From assembly GCF_032118995.1 (NCBI RefSeq), contig NC_092650.1, positions 23,384,001 through 23,448,000 of the forward strand: DNA of 64,000 nt, read 5' to 3'. The stretch's first letter is position 1; every line of letters begins with the position of its first letter. Positions 49,096-60,139 of this stretch are shown piece after piece. Under the pieces are notes generated by a model. That model had not been told where the DNA came from. It did no database searches and worked only from the letters and a program-made list of their open reading frames with translations. Position numbers and translations under genes: made by a program. Source of the DNA: Asterias amurensis (taxonomy: Eukaryota; Echinodermata; Asteroidea; Forcipulatida; Asteriidae).

Positions 49096-52042
49096 ATGGC
49101 GGATTCGAAACCCATGATGGGTTTGTTTGACAACCGGGACCGCTGCTTTAAGGCGTTTGAGACTTTCCTTGTGTACTCTGCCAAGTACGAACATCAGGAC
49201 ACTTGGACCAAGACAGTGCTACTCGACAAGATCGTCCCTCATCTCCCAAACTTAAACCAAGACAATGAGCTCCGTGCCTTAGGAGTAGGCAGTGGATCTG
49301 GTGAGGCAGTGTTTCAAATCATTCGCTGCAATAACAATCTTCTTTGATAACAAATTGAACTTTTGAATCTCAAAACCTAGATAAATTTAAACTGGACATT
49401 TTTTAATTTTTTTTTTAAGTATGATTATCATCCTTCTTGAATTAATGCCCGTGGGTTCGATTGCACCAACAAACTCGAAAATAGTCAAACTTGGCCATTG
49501 ACCTTCAAAGTGTTGATGTCGTGTACACGTACTATACATTTTAACATAGAAATCCCCTGACGATAACTAGAGCAAGCAAGTCGAAACGATAAGACCAAGA
49601 ACTCACTCCGCGCAGTGAAAGTTTCAGAAATCCCCTCGATCCAAATCTAACGTAAATTCCCAGCCGTTTTTCTGCCTTCCGCCTATTAAAGTAGGCCCTA
49701 GTAGGAAAGTTCTTTCAGAATTGAGAAGTCCCCCCGAATTCCGAAAATCTACTCCGTGGTGGTACAATTATAAAAGCATGCCATACAAGACAAGTTCTCA
49801 AAAACATAATCGACCTGGAAAGAGGATAATTATACACATGGTGTTTTATACCGCAAAACAAATAGTATATTGATACCTCACCATACAGTGCCTCAAAATC
49901 CATATAGAATACTATCAGTCACACAAGGTGGTTATCTTATCGTAACCAGTCCATCATTAATGTTGAATTTAATGGTAAATGTAATAAAATTGCAAGAAAT
50001 AATAAGTGTCCTTATATTTGACCGGCGCAATATGCTATTTTTGTGTATTCAAAGGGGAAGTGGAGTTTCCATTTTTGACCGCACTACTGAAGAAATATCC
50101 TATCATCACTAATCGTGTAGTTGAACCAGATGAAGGTCAAATCATGAAGTACAAGGCATTGGTTCAAACCAAGGGACACGAACTACAAGGTGTGAAGTTT
50201 GATTGGCGACAGCAAACCCTTGAACAACACAGAGATAGTGACGGACTTGGAACCAAGTTTCATTTCATCAGCGCTATTCACTCCCTGTACAACGTTGAGG
50301 ACATAGACAGTTCCTTGATGTATCTGTACGATCTCCTGGAACCTGGTGGCATAATGATTTCGATTCTCTCAGCAGGTAAACACACAAGAATTAATGCAGC
50401 TACATTGGCACCAGACTTGATTTCAAGTCTGAGATCTCGGTTGTACCACTGCATCAGCCAAGAAAAACGCCCCACTGATTAGCTCAGACTGGTGACTGAG
50501 GTTAATCATAACAAGAGGGCGCTTCTTCGGGCAATAATGTACTAGATATGGGGGTAATAACAATAATAATAACAATAATTTATTGATCTTATATTGCGCT
50601 CTCTCCAGGACCAGCCTGTTCGAGGGCGCATGACAGTAAAAATTGCAAAAGATTAAGAAAGTGACATACAATAAGTGAACAGTTTAAAAAGTTGACTAAA
50701 AGCCGCGATCGCAGACTTGGAACCGGTAGCTTTTTTTTTTTGGCAAACATTGAACAACAGCAACGGTCAGCTTCAGACGCAACGGGACTTCCTTTGAGAC
50801 AGCTGCGGACCAGCCTATGTTGTAAAAAAAATCAGTGGGCACACGACCTTGCCATGACCACTCAAACTTCAATTGTGTTTCTTAAGCGCATTCTCTTGTA
50901 GAAGTCATGGGAAATAGTATTTTAACTAAATTCGTACTCACAGTAATAACAAAGAAGAAGCACTATCCAAAGACCAGTATTCTCACTTGGTGTATCTCCA
51001 CATTATGCATAAAATGACAAACCTGTGAAAATTTGAGCTCAATCGGTCATCGCAGTTGCGAGACAATAATGAAAGTAAAAAAACATCCTTATCACACGAA
51101 GTTGTGTGCGTTTAGATGGTTGATTTCGAGACCTCAAGTTCTTAATCTGATGTCTCGGAATCAAATTCGTGGAAAATTACTCCTTTCTCGAAAACTGTGT
51201 CACTTCAGAGGGAGCCATTTCTCACAATGTTTTATACTATCAACAGCTCCCCATTACTCATTACCAAGTGAGGTTTTATGCTAACAATTGTTTTGAGAAA
51301 TTACCAATAGTGTCCACTGCCTTTAATAGCCAGTTGCTTACTTGCAGTGCAACATACATGTACAGGGTTTTATGTAAGGTCCCAGCTCTCTGACACAGCC
51401 GTCGATTTCACCAAACTCTTCCCAACTTAGGAATTAATAATAAATGTTAAATTTGCATTGGGGATAAAGAATATTAATTTTGGTTTTTTTACACACACAC
51501 CCCCACACACTACACGCAAGTGTGTAAACACCTGCAATCGGGGACCCTCCTTTGTCCAACCTATTGAGGTAGGACGAGTTTACTCATCCTAACTCGAGAT
51601 AGGATTGAAATCTGCTGGAGGTTAATTTACGATTTTTCAGAATACAAAATCTCGTACTCGGGATGTATTGTTTTCTCTTTCAGACCAATGTGGCTTGTGG
51701 AAGTTTAGGTCTCGTATGCCCGACATGTTGAAACATGGTCTGCGTGAGCCTAGCTCAGCTGATATGCTTAGCTCGTTCGATCGCCATAACATCCCTTACG
51801 CCCTGAGTCGACACACTTCTGAAATGGAGATCACTAAATGCTTTGACGAGACATCTGAGGATGGGGATCTCTTGCTTGATTTCTGTCTTCAAGTGAGCGA
51901 ATTCAAGAAGACGGCATCAGCGACCAAGTATAAGGAGGTGATAGAGCATATGGCCAGCAGTGAGTGCTCTAAGAAAGACGGGAGTAAAATCCTCATGAGT
52001 AATGATTGGGAGGCAGTTATCGTTACGAAGCCGTCTAATTAA
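49096..52042 (+). CDS. Histamine N-methyltransferase-like enzyme, complete
   Basis: Class I SAM-dependent methyltransferase of the histamine N-methyltransferase (HNMT) type, presumably cytosolic. Coding exons 49096-49300, 50055-50375 and 51684-52042, phase 1 introns, 294 residues against 292 in human HNMT. The SAM loop GVGSGSGE is at residues 63-70, VVEP at 90-93, and the C-terminal ILMSNDWEAVIV matches the HNMT end. Of the three histamine-contact residues known in human HNMT, Glu28 (here E32 in YEHQ) and Asn283 (SND) are kept. Gln143 is His in the ISAIHSLYNV segment and Tyr147 is Asn. The substrate may therefore not be histamine. Intron 2 contains a retroposon-like insertion (about 50535-50740) and a family A MITE. 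The stop TAA overlaps the TTAA target site of another MITE. Confidence 0.92.
50535..50740 (-). mobile_element. Retroposon-like insertion in methyltransferase intron 2
   Basis: AATAACAATAATAATAACAA then TTTATTGATCTTATATTGCG reads on the minus strand as an A/T-rich 3' tail after CGCAATATAAGATCAATAAA. The sequence on its right (CCTTTGAGACAGCTGCGGACC) reappears at 63892 without the insertion. Confidence 0.6.
50957..51326 (+). mobile_element. Family A MITE in methyltransferase intron 2
   Basis: CCAAAGACCAGTATTCTCAC at the start, the right terminus AGTGTCCACTGCC and TTAA at 51323-51326. The left terminus has been lost. Confidence 0.85.
51400..51625. repeat. Decayed snap-back element
   Basis: CCGTCGATTTCACCAAACTC at the left and AACTCGAGATAGGATTGAAA at the right belong to the GTCGATTTCACAAA family, split by an insertion that includes a CA/CACCCC-rich stretch (51491-51514). 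Confidence 0.5.
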
Positions 52043-52775
52043 AGCCCTGTACACGTTTGCTAATTGTCAAAGACCAGTCTTTTCACTTGGTGTATCCCAC
52101 CGTAAGCATAATATAACAGACCTGTGGAAATTTGGGCTCAATTGGTCATCGACGTTGCGAGAATTATGAAAGAAAAAATACCCTTGTTGGACGAATTTGT
52201 GTGCTTTCAGTTAGAAATCTATCTATCTAGAAGTCTGAAAAATTACCTCTTTCTCAAAAACTACATTACTTAAAGCCAGTGGACACTATTGGTAATTGCC
52301 AAAGACTAGCCTTCAGGGTTGGTGTATCTCAACATATGCATAAAATAACAAACCTGTGAAAATTTGAGCTCAATCGGTCATCGAACTTGCGAGATAATAA
52401 TGAAAGAAAAAAACACCCTTTCCACACTAAGTTCTGTGCGTTTAGATGGTTGATTTCGAGACCTCGTGTTCTAAACTTGAGGTCTCGAAATCAAATTCGT
52501 GGAAAATTACTCCTTTTTCGAAAACTATAGCACTTCAGAGGGAGCCGTTTCTCACAATGTTTTAAACCATCAACCTCTCCCCATTACTCGTCACCAAGAA
52601 AGGTTTTATGCTAATAAATATTTTGAGTAATTACCAATAGTGTCCACTGCCTTTAAGAGGAAGTCGTTTCCCACAATGTTTTATACTATCAACAGCTCTC
52701 CAATGCTTGTTACCAAGTCAGTTTTTAAGTTAATATTTGCTTTGAATAATTACCAAACGTGTACCTTCCCTTTAA
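52039..52775 (+). mobile_element. Family A MITE at the methyltransferase stop codon, interrupted
   Basis: TTAA at 52039-52042 contains the TAA stop of the methyltransferase; the other TTAA is at 52772-52775. Sub-variant with decayed termini (AGCCCTGTACACGTTTGCTA). A second family A copy lies inside it. Confidence 0.85.
52270..52656 (+). mobile_element. Family A MITE nested in family A
   Basis: TTAA at 52270-52273 and 52653-52656, with termini AGCCAGTGGACACTATTGGT and GTGTCCACTGCC. Outer sequence resumes as GAGGAAGTCGTTTCCCACAA. Less diverged than its host copy, so younger. Confidence 0.9.
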
Positions 52776-53163
52776 AGGCACTGGCTTAAAAAAAACAATT
52801 AAAAATAAACGCACCGCGCAATATTTAAAATGGCCATGTGCCCAACACAACAGTGTAGTGTTTTGTAATAAATTTACTCAAATTTGACTTGCGTTTTTGT
52901 GGAGTATTTTCGGAGTCATTAGCTTCAGCAATGACTTTGTTTAAAACCACGGAGCTATTTAAGATCCACGGGGGTCGGAACGGGATGAGAAGATCGTGTT
53001 TAACCCGTATGACCAACCTTTGGAATTGTCAGTGTACTGTATAATGTACATGTACTGTACACAGTACACACACTACCGAAGTTGTCTGTGCATACCCACG
53101 ATATGAACTCACGAATACACTCAACAAAGACCTATCACCTTTGATAATTGCCAAAGACCAGTT
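52776..53163. other. 3' flank of methyltransferase copy 1
   Basis: AATAAA at 52805 (AAAAATAAACG) could serve as a polyadenylation signal; the preceding 3' UTR would then be almost wholly transposon. GTACATGTACTGTAC palindrome near 53044. No gene. Confidence 0.45.
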
Positions 53164-53609
53164 GGGCACAATTTCATAAAGCTGCTAAGCACAAAATTTG
53201 CTGAGCACGACATTTCTTGTATATTTGGTTTGCGATAACACCGTGTGTGTATCTACTTGCCAAGGGCCTTATTCATGAAGCCTTCTTAGGCCTTTAGTAA
53301 TCGCTACGTGTTACTAGTTCGTTCTTAGCGAGCTGCGTCATATTCACGAAGCACTCGTAACTTCAATCGAGTTCGTAAGACCTTACTTATGCTACGTGGG
53401 GGTGTTTTCGGCTTCGTAGCGTTTTCTTTAGCCCTTTTTCAACATTCCTGGCCAACATTTTCTGGCAAATTATTGAGCTTTTATGTGAAGGACAACAGCT
53501 TTGAATTATGTTGTACAATCCTTGCGAAGTTTTCTCAAGCATTGCGACATTTTTGAGAAGGTGCAACCTATTTTTTATCTATTTTTAATAAATTTGTCTT
53601 GATTTATAT

Positions 53610-54022
53610 TATAGGTTTTCTCGGTCAAATCGGCAAATGAGCAGTCAATTAAATTTGCATGCGTTCGAATTAAAGCTGGTTTGCTTTTCCAGTTGTTACT
53701 GCGTTTCAAATTCAGAATTCGGCCATTCAATTTCGTTTTGGGTCGAGTCAAATTCCTTAAGCACTCTGTTCAATTTAGCGTAGCGTCATTCTTTTTCGTG
53801 ACACAAACGCCTCAAGAAGCGTCTGCGAATTTGAATGCTGCTTTGATGAATTGTTAAATTGAATGATTATTTTGTTAATTCGAATGACGCAACATTACAT
53901 TTGACTAATCCCAAAACGAAATCGAATGACCCTTTTGAGTAGCATTCGATTTTGCGCGAAATAGAATAGCTTGGTGGTTAAATTGGCTGCTCATTTTCCG
54001 AAATTGACCGAGAAAACCTATA
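53610..54022. mobile_element. Family C palindromic element nested in element E
   Basis: TATAGGTTTTCTCGGTCA at the left and its complement at the right, 413 bp. Interior blocks GAATGATTATTTTGTTAATT and GCGAATTTGAATGCTGCTTT also occur at 54746-54926. Confidence 0.88.
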
Positions 54023-54745
54023 TTAGTTTCTATTTATTTGATTATTTTTGTATTCGTTTATTTTATTTTGTATTTATTATGACTATTTGTTGTCATGGTT
54101 ATTTGTTACTACTATTATTGTACTTTCTTATTTTAATTTAGTTGTGTATTGTGTATTACTGTTTTGGTTTTAACTTAGTTCGTCTGGTTGGTGTTTCTGC
54201 TCTTGTTTGGTTATGCGGGGTTTTAAAGTTGTTTAGGATAGTTTCTGTCTATACAGTTATTTTACTTGCCATGATTTGTGTTTCTGTGGGGAAACGGCCT
54301 TTGAGGTATTTACATACAGCGTCCCTTTAATCAACGTTTCCAAAGTGTACCATTTTACATACAGCGTCCCTTTAACGTAACGTTTCGCGGGCTTAGTGCT
54401 GTATCACTCTCAGGATGAGTCCCTCCGCGATACAAAATAGTTCATGTCATATTCTCATTTAAATTGTTTTGGTAGGAAATTAACAAGAATTTGTGTATTT
54501 TTTGATACCATGTGAAACTCCATTAAGTTTTGGTGACAACAGAAAGTAGTTTGATTAATTATTAGTTGGCTTATTGGGGGTTTCTCAGTGTGTAGTGTTT
54601 ACGAGAAGTTAAGTGGTTCTTGGCAGAGAGCCGAGAAGGCCTCTTGCTTTGCGATTATTGTGGAGAATGGTTGTTACTTTGAAAGATAGCTGACTTATTG
54701 TTGCTGATATTTGCTTTTTGGTGTGATTTGGTGTCCATCAATAAG

Positions 54746-54926
54746 CTGCTTTGATGAATTGTTAAATTGAATGATTATTTTGTTAATTCGAATGACGCAA
54801 CATTACATTTGACGAATCAGAAAACGAAATCGAATGACCCTTTTGAGTACCATTCGATTTTGCGCGAAATAGAATAGCTTGGTGGTTAAATTGGCTGGTT
54901 TTTTTTCCGAAATTGACCGAGAAATT
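54746..54926. mobile_element. Half copy of family C
   Basis: CTGCTTTGATGAATTGTTAA through CCGAAATTGACCGAGAAA, matching 53840-54017 almost exactly. The likely cause is a local duplication. Confidence 0.85.
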
Positions 54927-55255
54927 CGCCTTCCGGTCTTCGCCTCATCCTTACTTTTGTCTGGCGCTCCATGTTTGACGATACCATCCAGTCACTGTAT
55001 AAATACTCGTGTTGGACAATGAGGTCACGCTTCAGTGGATTACACAACAAAATCCATGACTGTTCAGCTCAAGCGCGTTCCCGCTAAAGAAGGCGTTACG
55101 AGAGGTTTAGTAAGTATCGCAGTAGTAAAGCGATAAGAATACTTCGTGAATAACACGTAAGGGCTTACTAAAGTCTTACTAAAGAGCCACGTAAGTGACC
55201 AATTTACGAGGGCTTCATGAATAAGGCCCCAACTGTAGAGTTTGTTCTTAGAGAA

Positions 55256-55460
55256 ATGGGGCCTTATTCATGAAGCCCTCGTAAATCGGTCACTTACGTG
55301 GCTCTAAGTAAGACTTTAGTAAGACTTTAGTAAGACTTTAGTAAGCCCTTACGTGTTATTCACGAAGCATTCGTATCGCTTTACTACCGCGTTACTTACT
55401 AAGCCTCTCGTAAAGACTTCTTAAAGACTTCTTAAAGACTTCTTAAAGACTTCTTAAGGG
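55256..55460. mobile_element. Element E end, second copy in head-to-head orientation
   Basis: GGGGCCTTATTCATGAAGCC and TCGGTCACTTACGTGGCTCT mirror the right end of the element ending at 55230, making a palindrome of about 150-bp arms centred near 55243. Contains local slippage: AGACTTTAGTA three times and AGACTTCTTAA four times. Confidence 0.8.
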
Positions 55461-55992
55461 CACTATGCAAAAGCCATGCTTCTAAAGTTTGCCATCTTGG
55501 AGGATGATAACTATAGTGCGCCCCAAAATGAGGATCACTATTGTTTGTATCAAATCATTTTTCGTTGAAATGCTTTAGTTTTCGAAGTTGTTTATGGTAA
55601 TAGAATCATCGTATGTGTTGACCTGTGATGTTCACGTTTGATGTATGTGTATCTGCAACTGCACGTACTCTGTGATGAAGAACACGTCATTGCAGCGAAA
55701 TATTTTAACTTGAAACGTCATCGTGTGGATTTTTTATATTTTTTTATTTTTATTTTATTTTTATGTTTATCCTCTTTCATTAAATGTGGCCTTAATTCTT
55801 CCCACCCCTGCAGAAGTATCAAAACATCTGTTGTTGTTTATGGTGTATTTATCGCCTGTTATGATAAATATCCCTAAATGAATACAAAATACAACTTCAG
55901 TTTGACCTTTTCAAGTGCATTATTTTCACTCCTATACCCTTTTTAATAACTGTGGCACAAAGAAGACTTAGAATCAAGACTAAGGCATATAA
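55461..55992. other. Intergenic, nothing recognised
   Basis: No gene or repeat recognised. T-rich run at 55730-55765. Confidence 0.35.
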
Positions 55993-56044
55993 TTATGACT
56001 TCGTTGGCCTAATTATGGTGGCCCTGAAGGGACATCGCATATCG

Positions 56045-56215
56045 CAAACGTGTGCGCATACGTATGCAATGTCGTGAAACAATTCGCAAATATGTGCGCA
56101 CACGAATGCAATGTCGTGAAACAATTCGCGAATATGTGCGCACACGTATGCAATGTCGTGAAACAATTCGCGAATATGTGCGCACACGTCTGCGAATATT
56201 ATTTGCGATGTCGTG
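56045..56215. repeat. 42-bp minisatellite, open on both strands
   Basis: About four units; TGTGCGCA starts at 56051, 56093, 56135 and 56177. The unit TGCAATGTCGTGAAACAATT plus CGCGAATA has 42 bp, so both strands encode a 14-residue periodic peptide. No promoter or recognisable protein, so not called a gene. Confidence 0.9.
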
Positions 56216-56714
56216 AATTTTATTGCATACCATGTTGCATAAAATGTCTAATGATCTGGGGGGTTTCTTTCCAACAGTGAGATAAGCGGTAGTCATTGCA
56301 GCAGTAGTCTTTGTTGTGAGGCAAGCGAGGCGTGTGGTCGTCCTTGGCCTGGTGCCAAGTTCCTGGGTATACACATGCTTTACAGAGGGAGCCTGCTGTA
56401 GCGCCACAGTACTCCCTAGATCGGTAACAAATTATCCACAACTATGGCATCATCCTAACGGTATGCAACAAAATTCACGACATTGCAAACCAACGGCTCT
56501 TCATTGCTCTTTATACAAGGTTTTAATGCTAAACAATATTATTTAAAGTAATCACCAATTGTGTCCAAACCAACGATTCATCCGACTGCAGAATACTTAT
56601 AGCTACAAAAAACATCTAACACTTTCGGAGCACAGATAGATATGTATTGGTTATAAGACCTTAGTTTTTGTTTAAGCGCACACGGTTGTCGCCGCGAGAG
56701 GGCGCTATAGCATG

Positions 56715-57076
56715 AACCACTCTTTAAACAGAATAAGCCAAGCCCCGACCGCCGACCCACTTTGACGTCCAAAAAATAATACGTCAGACTCAAAGGGCAG
56801 CACAATAATAATACACCGTCGGATACAAATAAGGCGTAGGCCAAACACAGACAACCAGATTTGAATGTACACGTCACTACAGCTCATGGTCATCTGATGA
56901 AGGTCACCACGTAATGTTTGAAGAGTCGGTGGTCTTTTTTGTCGAGACGATCCTCCGATCAGTTGAATCCAAGAACTGTATTTTGCTTTAAAGTCTTGTT
57001 TGGACTTGGACCATCCGCCCTGCTGGCCGTAATAGGATTAAGTACAACAAACAACTGTTTCATTTTTGACATTAAG
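56715..57076 (+). promoter_or_regulatory. Methyltransferase upstream region and leader exon, copy 2
   Basis: Ordered match to 47878-48238 through CGACCCACTTTGACGTCC, GGGCAGCACAATAATAA, TGTTTGAAGAGTCGGTGGTC and GAGACGATCCTCCGATCAGT. It ends GACATTAAG-gtgaga, a normal GT donor at 57077. It is 5.6 kb before the second methyltransferase coding exon. Confidence 0.6.
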
Positions 57077-57639
57077 GTGAGACGCAAGTATTTTTTGTAT
57101 GTTCACATGAACACTAAATCGAGTGCCAATAGTGAATGTTATGGGACAACCTACCAGTACGCATCAGAAATTATAACTATTTGCCTTTGTTAAAAAAAAT
57201 ATCACAAAACTCACTTGTATCAGATGTAAATTGTTGTATTTATAGTTCCATTGGTTTTGCTCTTTACAGCGTTTGATCTTGATGTAAAGGCGCTTTATAA
57301 ATATTTAGTTGTATAGTCACTAGCCAACACTCTGGAATCCCTTGGCCTTTATTTACCCTGCCTGTTGTGTGTGGGCCCATGCGTACCTTGACATTTTACG
57401 TCGAAGGTTACGCTCACTGGGTTTGTGGTGTTACAGCGCAGGGTAGGTAGTGCTTTCTTCTGTTCCAGCCAGGCTTCTGATTGATGATACCCAAAGCCTA
57501 CGGCCGATACGACTGCCAAAGGGGGTCACCCTGTTTTATTCCCGAGCGAAGTAGGTGGCAAAGGCCGCGGACCCTGGACAAATAGTTGATTTGAAGCATA
57601 GGCCTTGTGTATGGCAACTTGCATACAAAACAGTACTGT
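57077..57639. other. Spacer between leader copies
   Basis: Contains a retroposon-tail-like AAAGGCGCTTTATAAATATT at about 57287. A GC-richer patch at 57490-57570 is not assigned. Confidence 0.4.
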
Positions 57640-58141
57640 AGTGTAATGTTTGAAGAGTCGCCTGGTGCAGCTTCTAAGCGGTTGGACCGACGACTTGTGT
57701 GTTTGGATTTTAAAAAGCCACTGGACACGTCTGGTAACTGTCAAGGACCATTATTCTCACTTGGTGTATCCTAATGCAAATAACAAACTTGTAACAATGT
57801 GGGCTCAATTAGTCATCGAATTTGCAAAAGAATAATGAAAGAAAAAACTGTTTTGCATATCCTTTGTGACTTTGCTTTAAGATGCATAATAAAATGCTTC
57901 AGCTGAAGTCTTCATTTGAGTGAGAAATTACTTCTTTTTTAAAAACTACGTTACTCAATAGAGGGAGCTGTTTCTCACAATGTTTTATACTATCAACAGC
58001 TAGCCATTGATGGTTCCCAGGTACATTTTAACGCTAACAATTACTTTGAGTAATCACCAAACATGTCCATAGTGTCTTTAAGCCTTTGTCTGGATTGTCC
58101 GAAGTTACAATAAACAACGTTATTTATATTTTGACATCAAG
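57640..58141 (+). promoter_or_regulatory. Methyltransferase leader exon, copy 3, interrupted by a MITE
   Basis: Left TGTTTGAAGAGTCG then a diverged middle to GGATTTTAA; right TTAAGCCTTTGTCTGGATTG and TTTTGACATCAAG-gtgagt. The same sequence is continuous in copies 1 and 2. Confidence 0.65.
57710..58081 (+). mobile_element. Family A MITE inserted in a leader exon
   Basis: TTAA on both sides (57710-57713, 58078-58081). Sub-variant with GCTTCAGCTGAAGTC in the middle, like 27155-27490. Confidence 0.9.
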
Positions 58142-58825
58142 GTGAGTTCCGTTCAGTATTTTTTTTGTGTCCATATTATTATAATGGTACAAATAGTGCC
58201 AATACTCTAGATTCCGTCCGCATTGAGCCCAATTCGTCACAATTATTGTCGGTTAAATATCGCTTTATTTATTTTCCGAATCCATTTGCAATAATTTTAT
58301 TTTACTCATCTACACCACAGTAGAAGTGGATTTTCCATAAATGTGTCCTACAGATGTGAAAAGTTAGAAAACGGCTACCCAAATGCACGTTCAATGTGAA
58401 ATATTGTGATTTTAATTGTCGTTTTTGTTTATTTTACACCAATTCCCTACCATATCCACATTTAAGCAGAACCATTAAAGACAGTGGACACTATTGGTAA
58501 TTGTCAAAGACCAGTTTTCTCACTTGGTGTATCTCAACATATACATAAAATAACAAACCTGTGAAAATTTTAGCTCAATCGATCGTCGAAGTAATGAAAG
58601 AAAAAAACACCCTTGTCTCATGAAGTTGTGTGCTTTTACATGGTTGTTTTCGAGACCTCAAATTCTAAACTTGAGGTTTTGAAATCAAGTTCGTGGAAAA
58701 ATACTTCTTTCTCGAAAACTGGCACTTCAGCGGGAGCCGTTTCTCACAATGTTTTATACCATCAACCTCTCCCCATTACTAGTTACCAAATGAGGTTTTA
58801 TGATGATAATTATTTTGAGTAACTA

Positions 58826-59938
58826 CACTGTAAACAAATTGGGTAAAAAAATTCCTAACTTTTTACCCAATTAAGGGCGAATAGTGAACTCCTCCAACTT
58901 TTGGGCAAAATATTACCCATCAAAGTTTGATTGTCAAATAATTGGGTAATATTTCCTCATCAATAGTTGGGTATATTTTGGTAACCAACAGTTGGGTAAT
59001 TTTTTGTTTACCCATTTTCTGGGTATTTAATAAATTATCAATAACGCACTTATTGGGCGATGATTTTATTAATGATTTAACCCTTTTCGGTGTTATCCAA
59101 CAAATGGTGAATGTATTTAACCCTTTGATTTACAGTTTCTTCTGTGATACGTCATACAACCAGGCGTAGAAAATATCTTTTCCACGATGGCAAACGGTGG
59201 TGAGCTGTGACCTTCCAAGGCCTTGTCATCTCTCTCAAAATCGAGAGGGTGCTCAGTGGTTTGTAGATGCTTTGGAAGGTTAGTTTTCAACTAAATACAG
59301 TTTGTTTCCTGTTCAGTTGTACACAGTCGTGACAGTTGCAGCGCAAGCACACGCATACATGCCACAACCGGCGTTGCACATAATGGCATGATAAAACTGA
59401 AACTAAAAACTGAAACTAATTCAACAGTAGTGTCACATTGTTGCTCCCTCTGCAACTGTCACGACTATGTACGACTGAATAGAAAACACAACTTCATATT
59501 TAGTTAAAAACTAACCTTCAAATTTGATCTATATCTACTGGGAAAACCCCGCTCATCACAGCCACTCCTCCACTCGCCATGTTGGAAAATATCGTTATGT
59601 TTTTTCATACCTTGCCCAACTTTTGGGCAACTCTTTGATCGTAGTGCGCATGATCGGATGATTTTGACCAATTAATGTGCATCATTTTAACCAACAATCG
59701 AAATTAACTAAAATCACCAACAAAGTTGCTCCAATAAATACGCAAAAGTGTAACCAACAGTTATGATAAATTCAGATTACGAATTATTTGCCCAACACTT
59801 GCCCAAATTTTGTTCCGCTTTTTAAACACAAATTTGGCAAACAAAATGTTTGTCCAACACCAATTATTGGTTTTGTTGGGCAATTAATTGTTGAAGTTAC
59901 TTTGCCCAACAAATGATTTGACCAACGTTTTTGCAGTG
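58826..59938. mobile_element. 1.1-kb TIR element with TA target site
   Basis: Ends CACTGTAAACAAATTGGG and CCAACGTTTTTGCAGTG; TA at 58824-58825 and 59939-59940. The interior is dominated by TTGGGTAA- and TTGCCCAA-like repeats. The frame at 58942-59169 is compositionally biased and unassigned. Carries a further palindromic element. Confidence 0.85.
59276..59521. mobile_element. Palindromic element nested in the TA element
   Basis: Left GAAGGTTAGTTTTCAACTAA through ACACAGTCGTGACAGTTGCA; right GCAACTGTCACGACTATGTA through AAACTAACCTTC. Arms of about 70 bp. Third nesting level. Confidence 0.82.
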
Positions 59939-60139
59939 TACCAATAGTATCCACTGCCTTTAAACTGGGCCCAGGTCACTTGCGTATATACAGCATAGGT
60001 AAATTTTGTAGGCATGTAATTAAAAAGAAAAACACCGCAACAACAAGGACAGACGAACACATGAGGTGTACAAACAATAACATACCAAGAATGGCGCCAT
60101 CGTTGAATTGACTTGCACTATTAATGTCATGAACTATAG

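Larger units (their letters stand above)
53264..55230. mobile_element. Element E, 2-kb TIR element with nested family C copies
   Basis: Ends GGGCCTTATTCATGAAGCC and GGCTTCATGAATAAGGCCC are exact inverted copies. Subterminal blocks TCACGAAGCACTCGTAAC / ACTTCGTGAATAACACGTAA also oppose. The inside holds family C at 53610-54022, a half copy at 54746-54926 and AT-rich filler. A short open frame at 54142-54330 is not recognised. Confidence 0.75.
53164..55257. repeat. Dispersed repeat split by element E
   Basis: Left part 53164-53263 (ACAATTTCATAAAGCTGCTA, TATTTGGTTTGCGATAACAC) and right part 55231-55257 (AACTGTAGAGTTTGTTCTTA) match the contiguous repeat at 10130-10190. Confidence 0.75.
58474..59963 (+). 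mobile_element. Family A MITE interrupted by a TA element
   Basis: TTAA plus AGACAGTGGACACTATTGGT at 58474; TTAA at 59960-59963. Sequence up to TTGAGTAACTA (58825) resumes at ACCAATAGTATCCACTGCCT (59940). Confidence 0.92.

Noticed and set aside
57498-57744. Overlapping 70-codon frames near the leader copies
   Set aside because: They overlap the duplicated non-coding leader and the start of a MITE.
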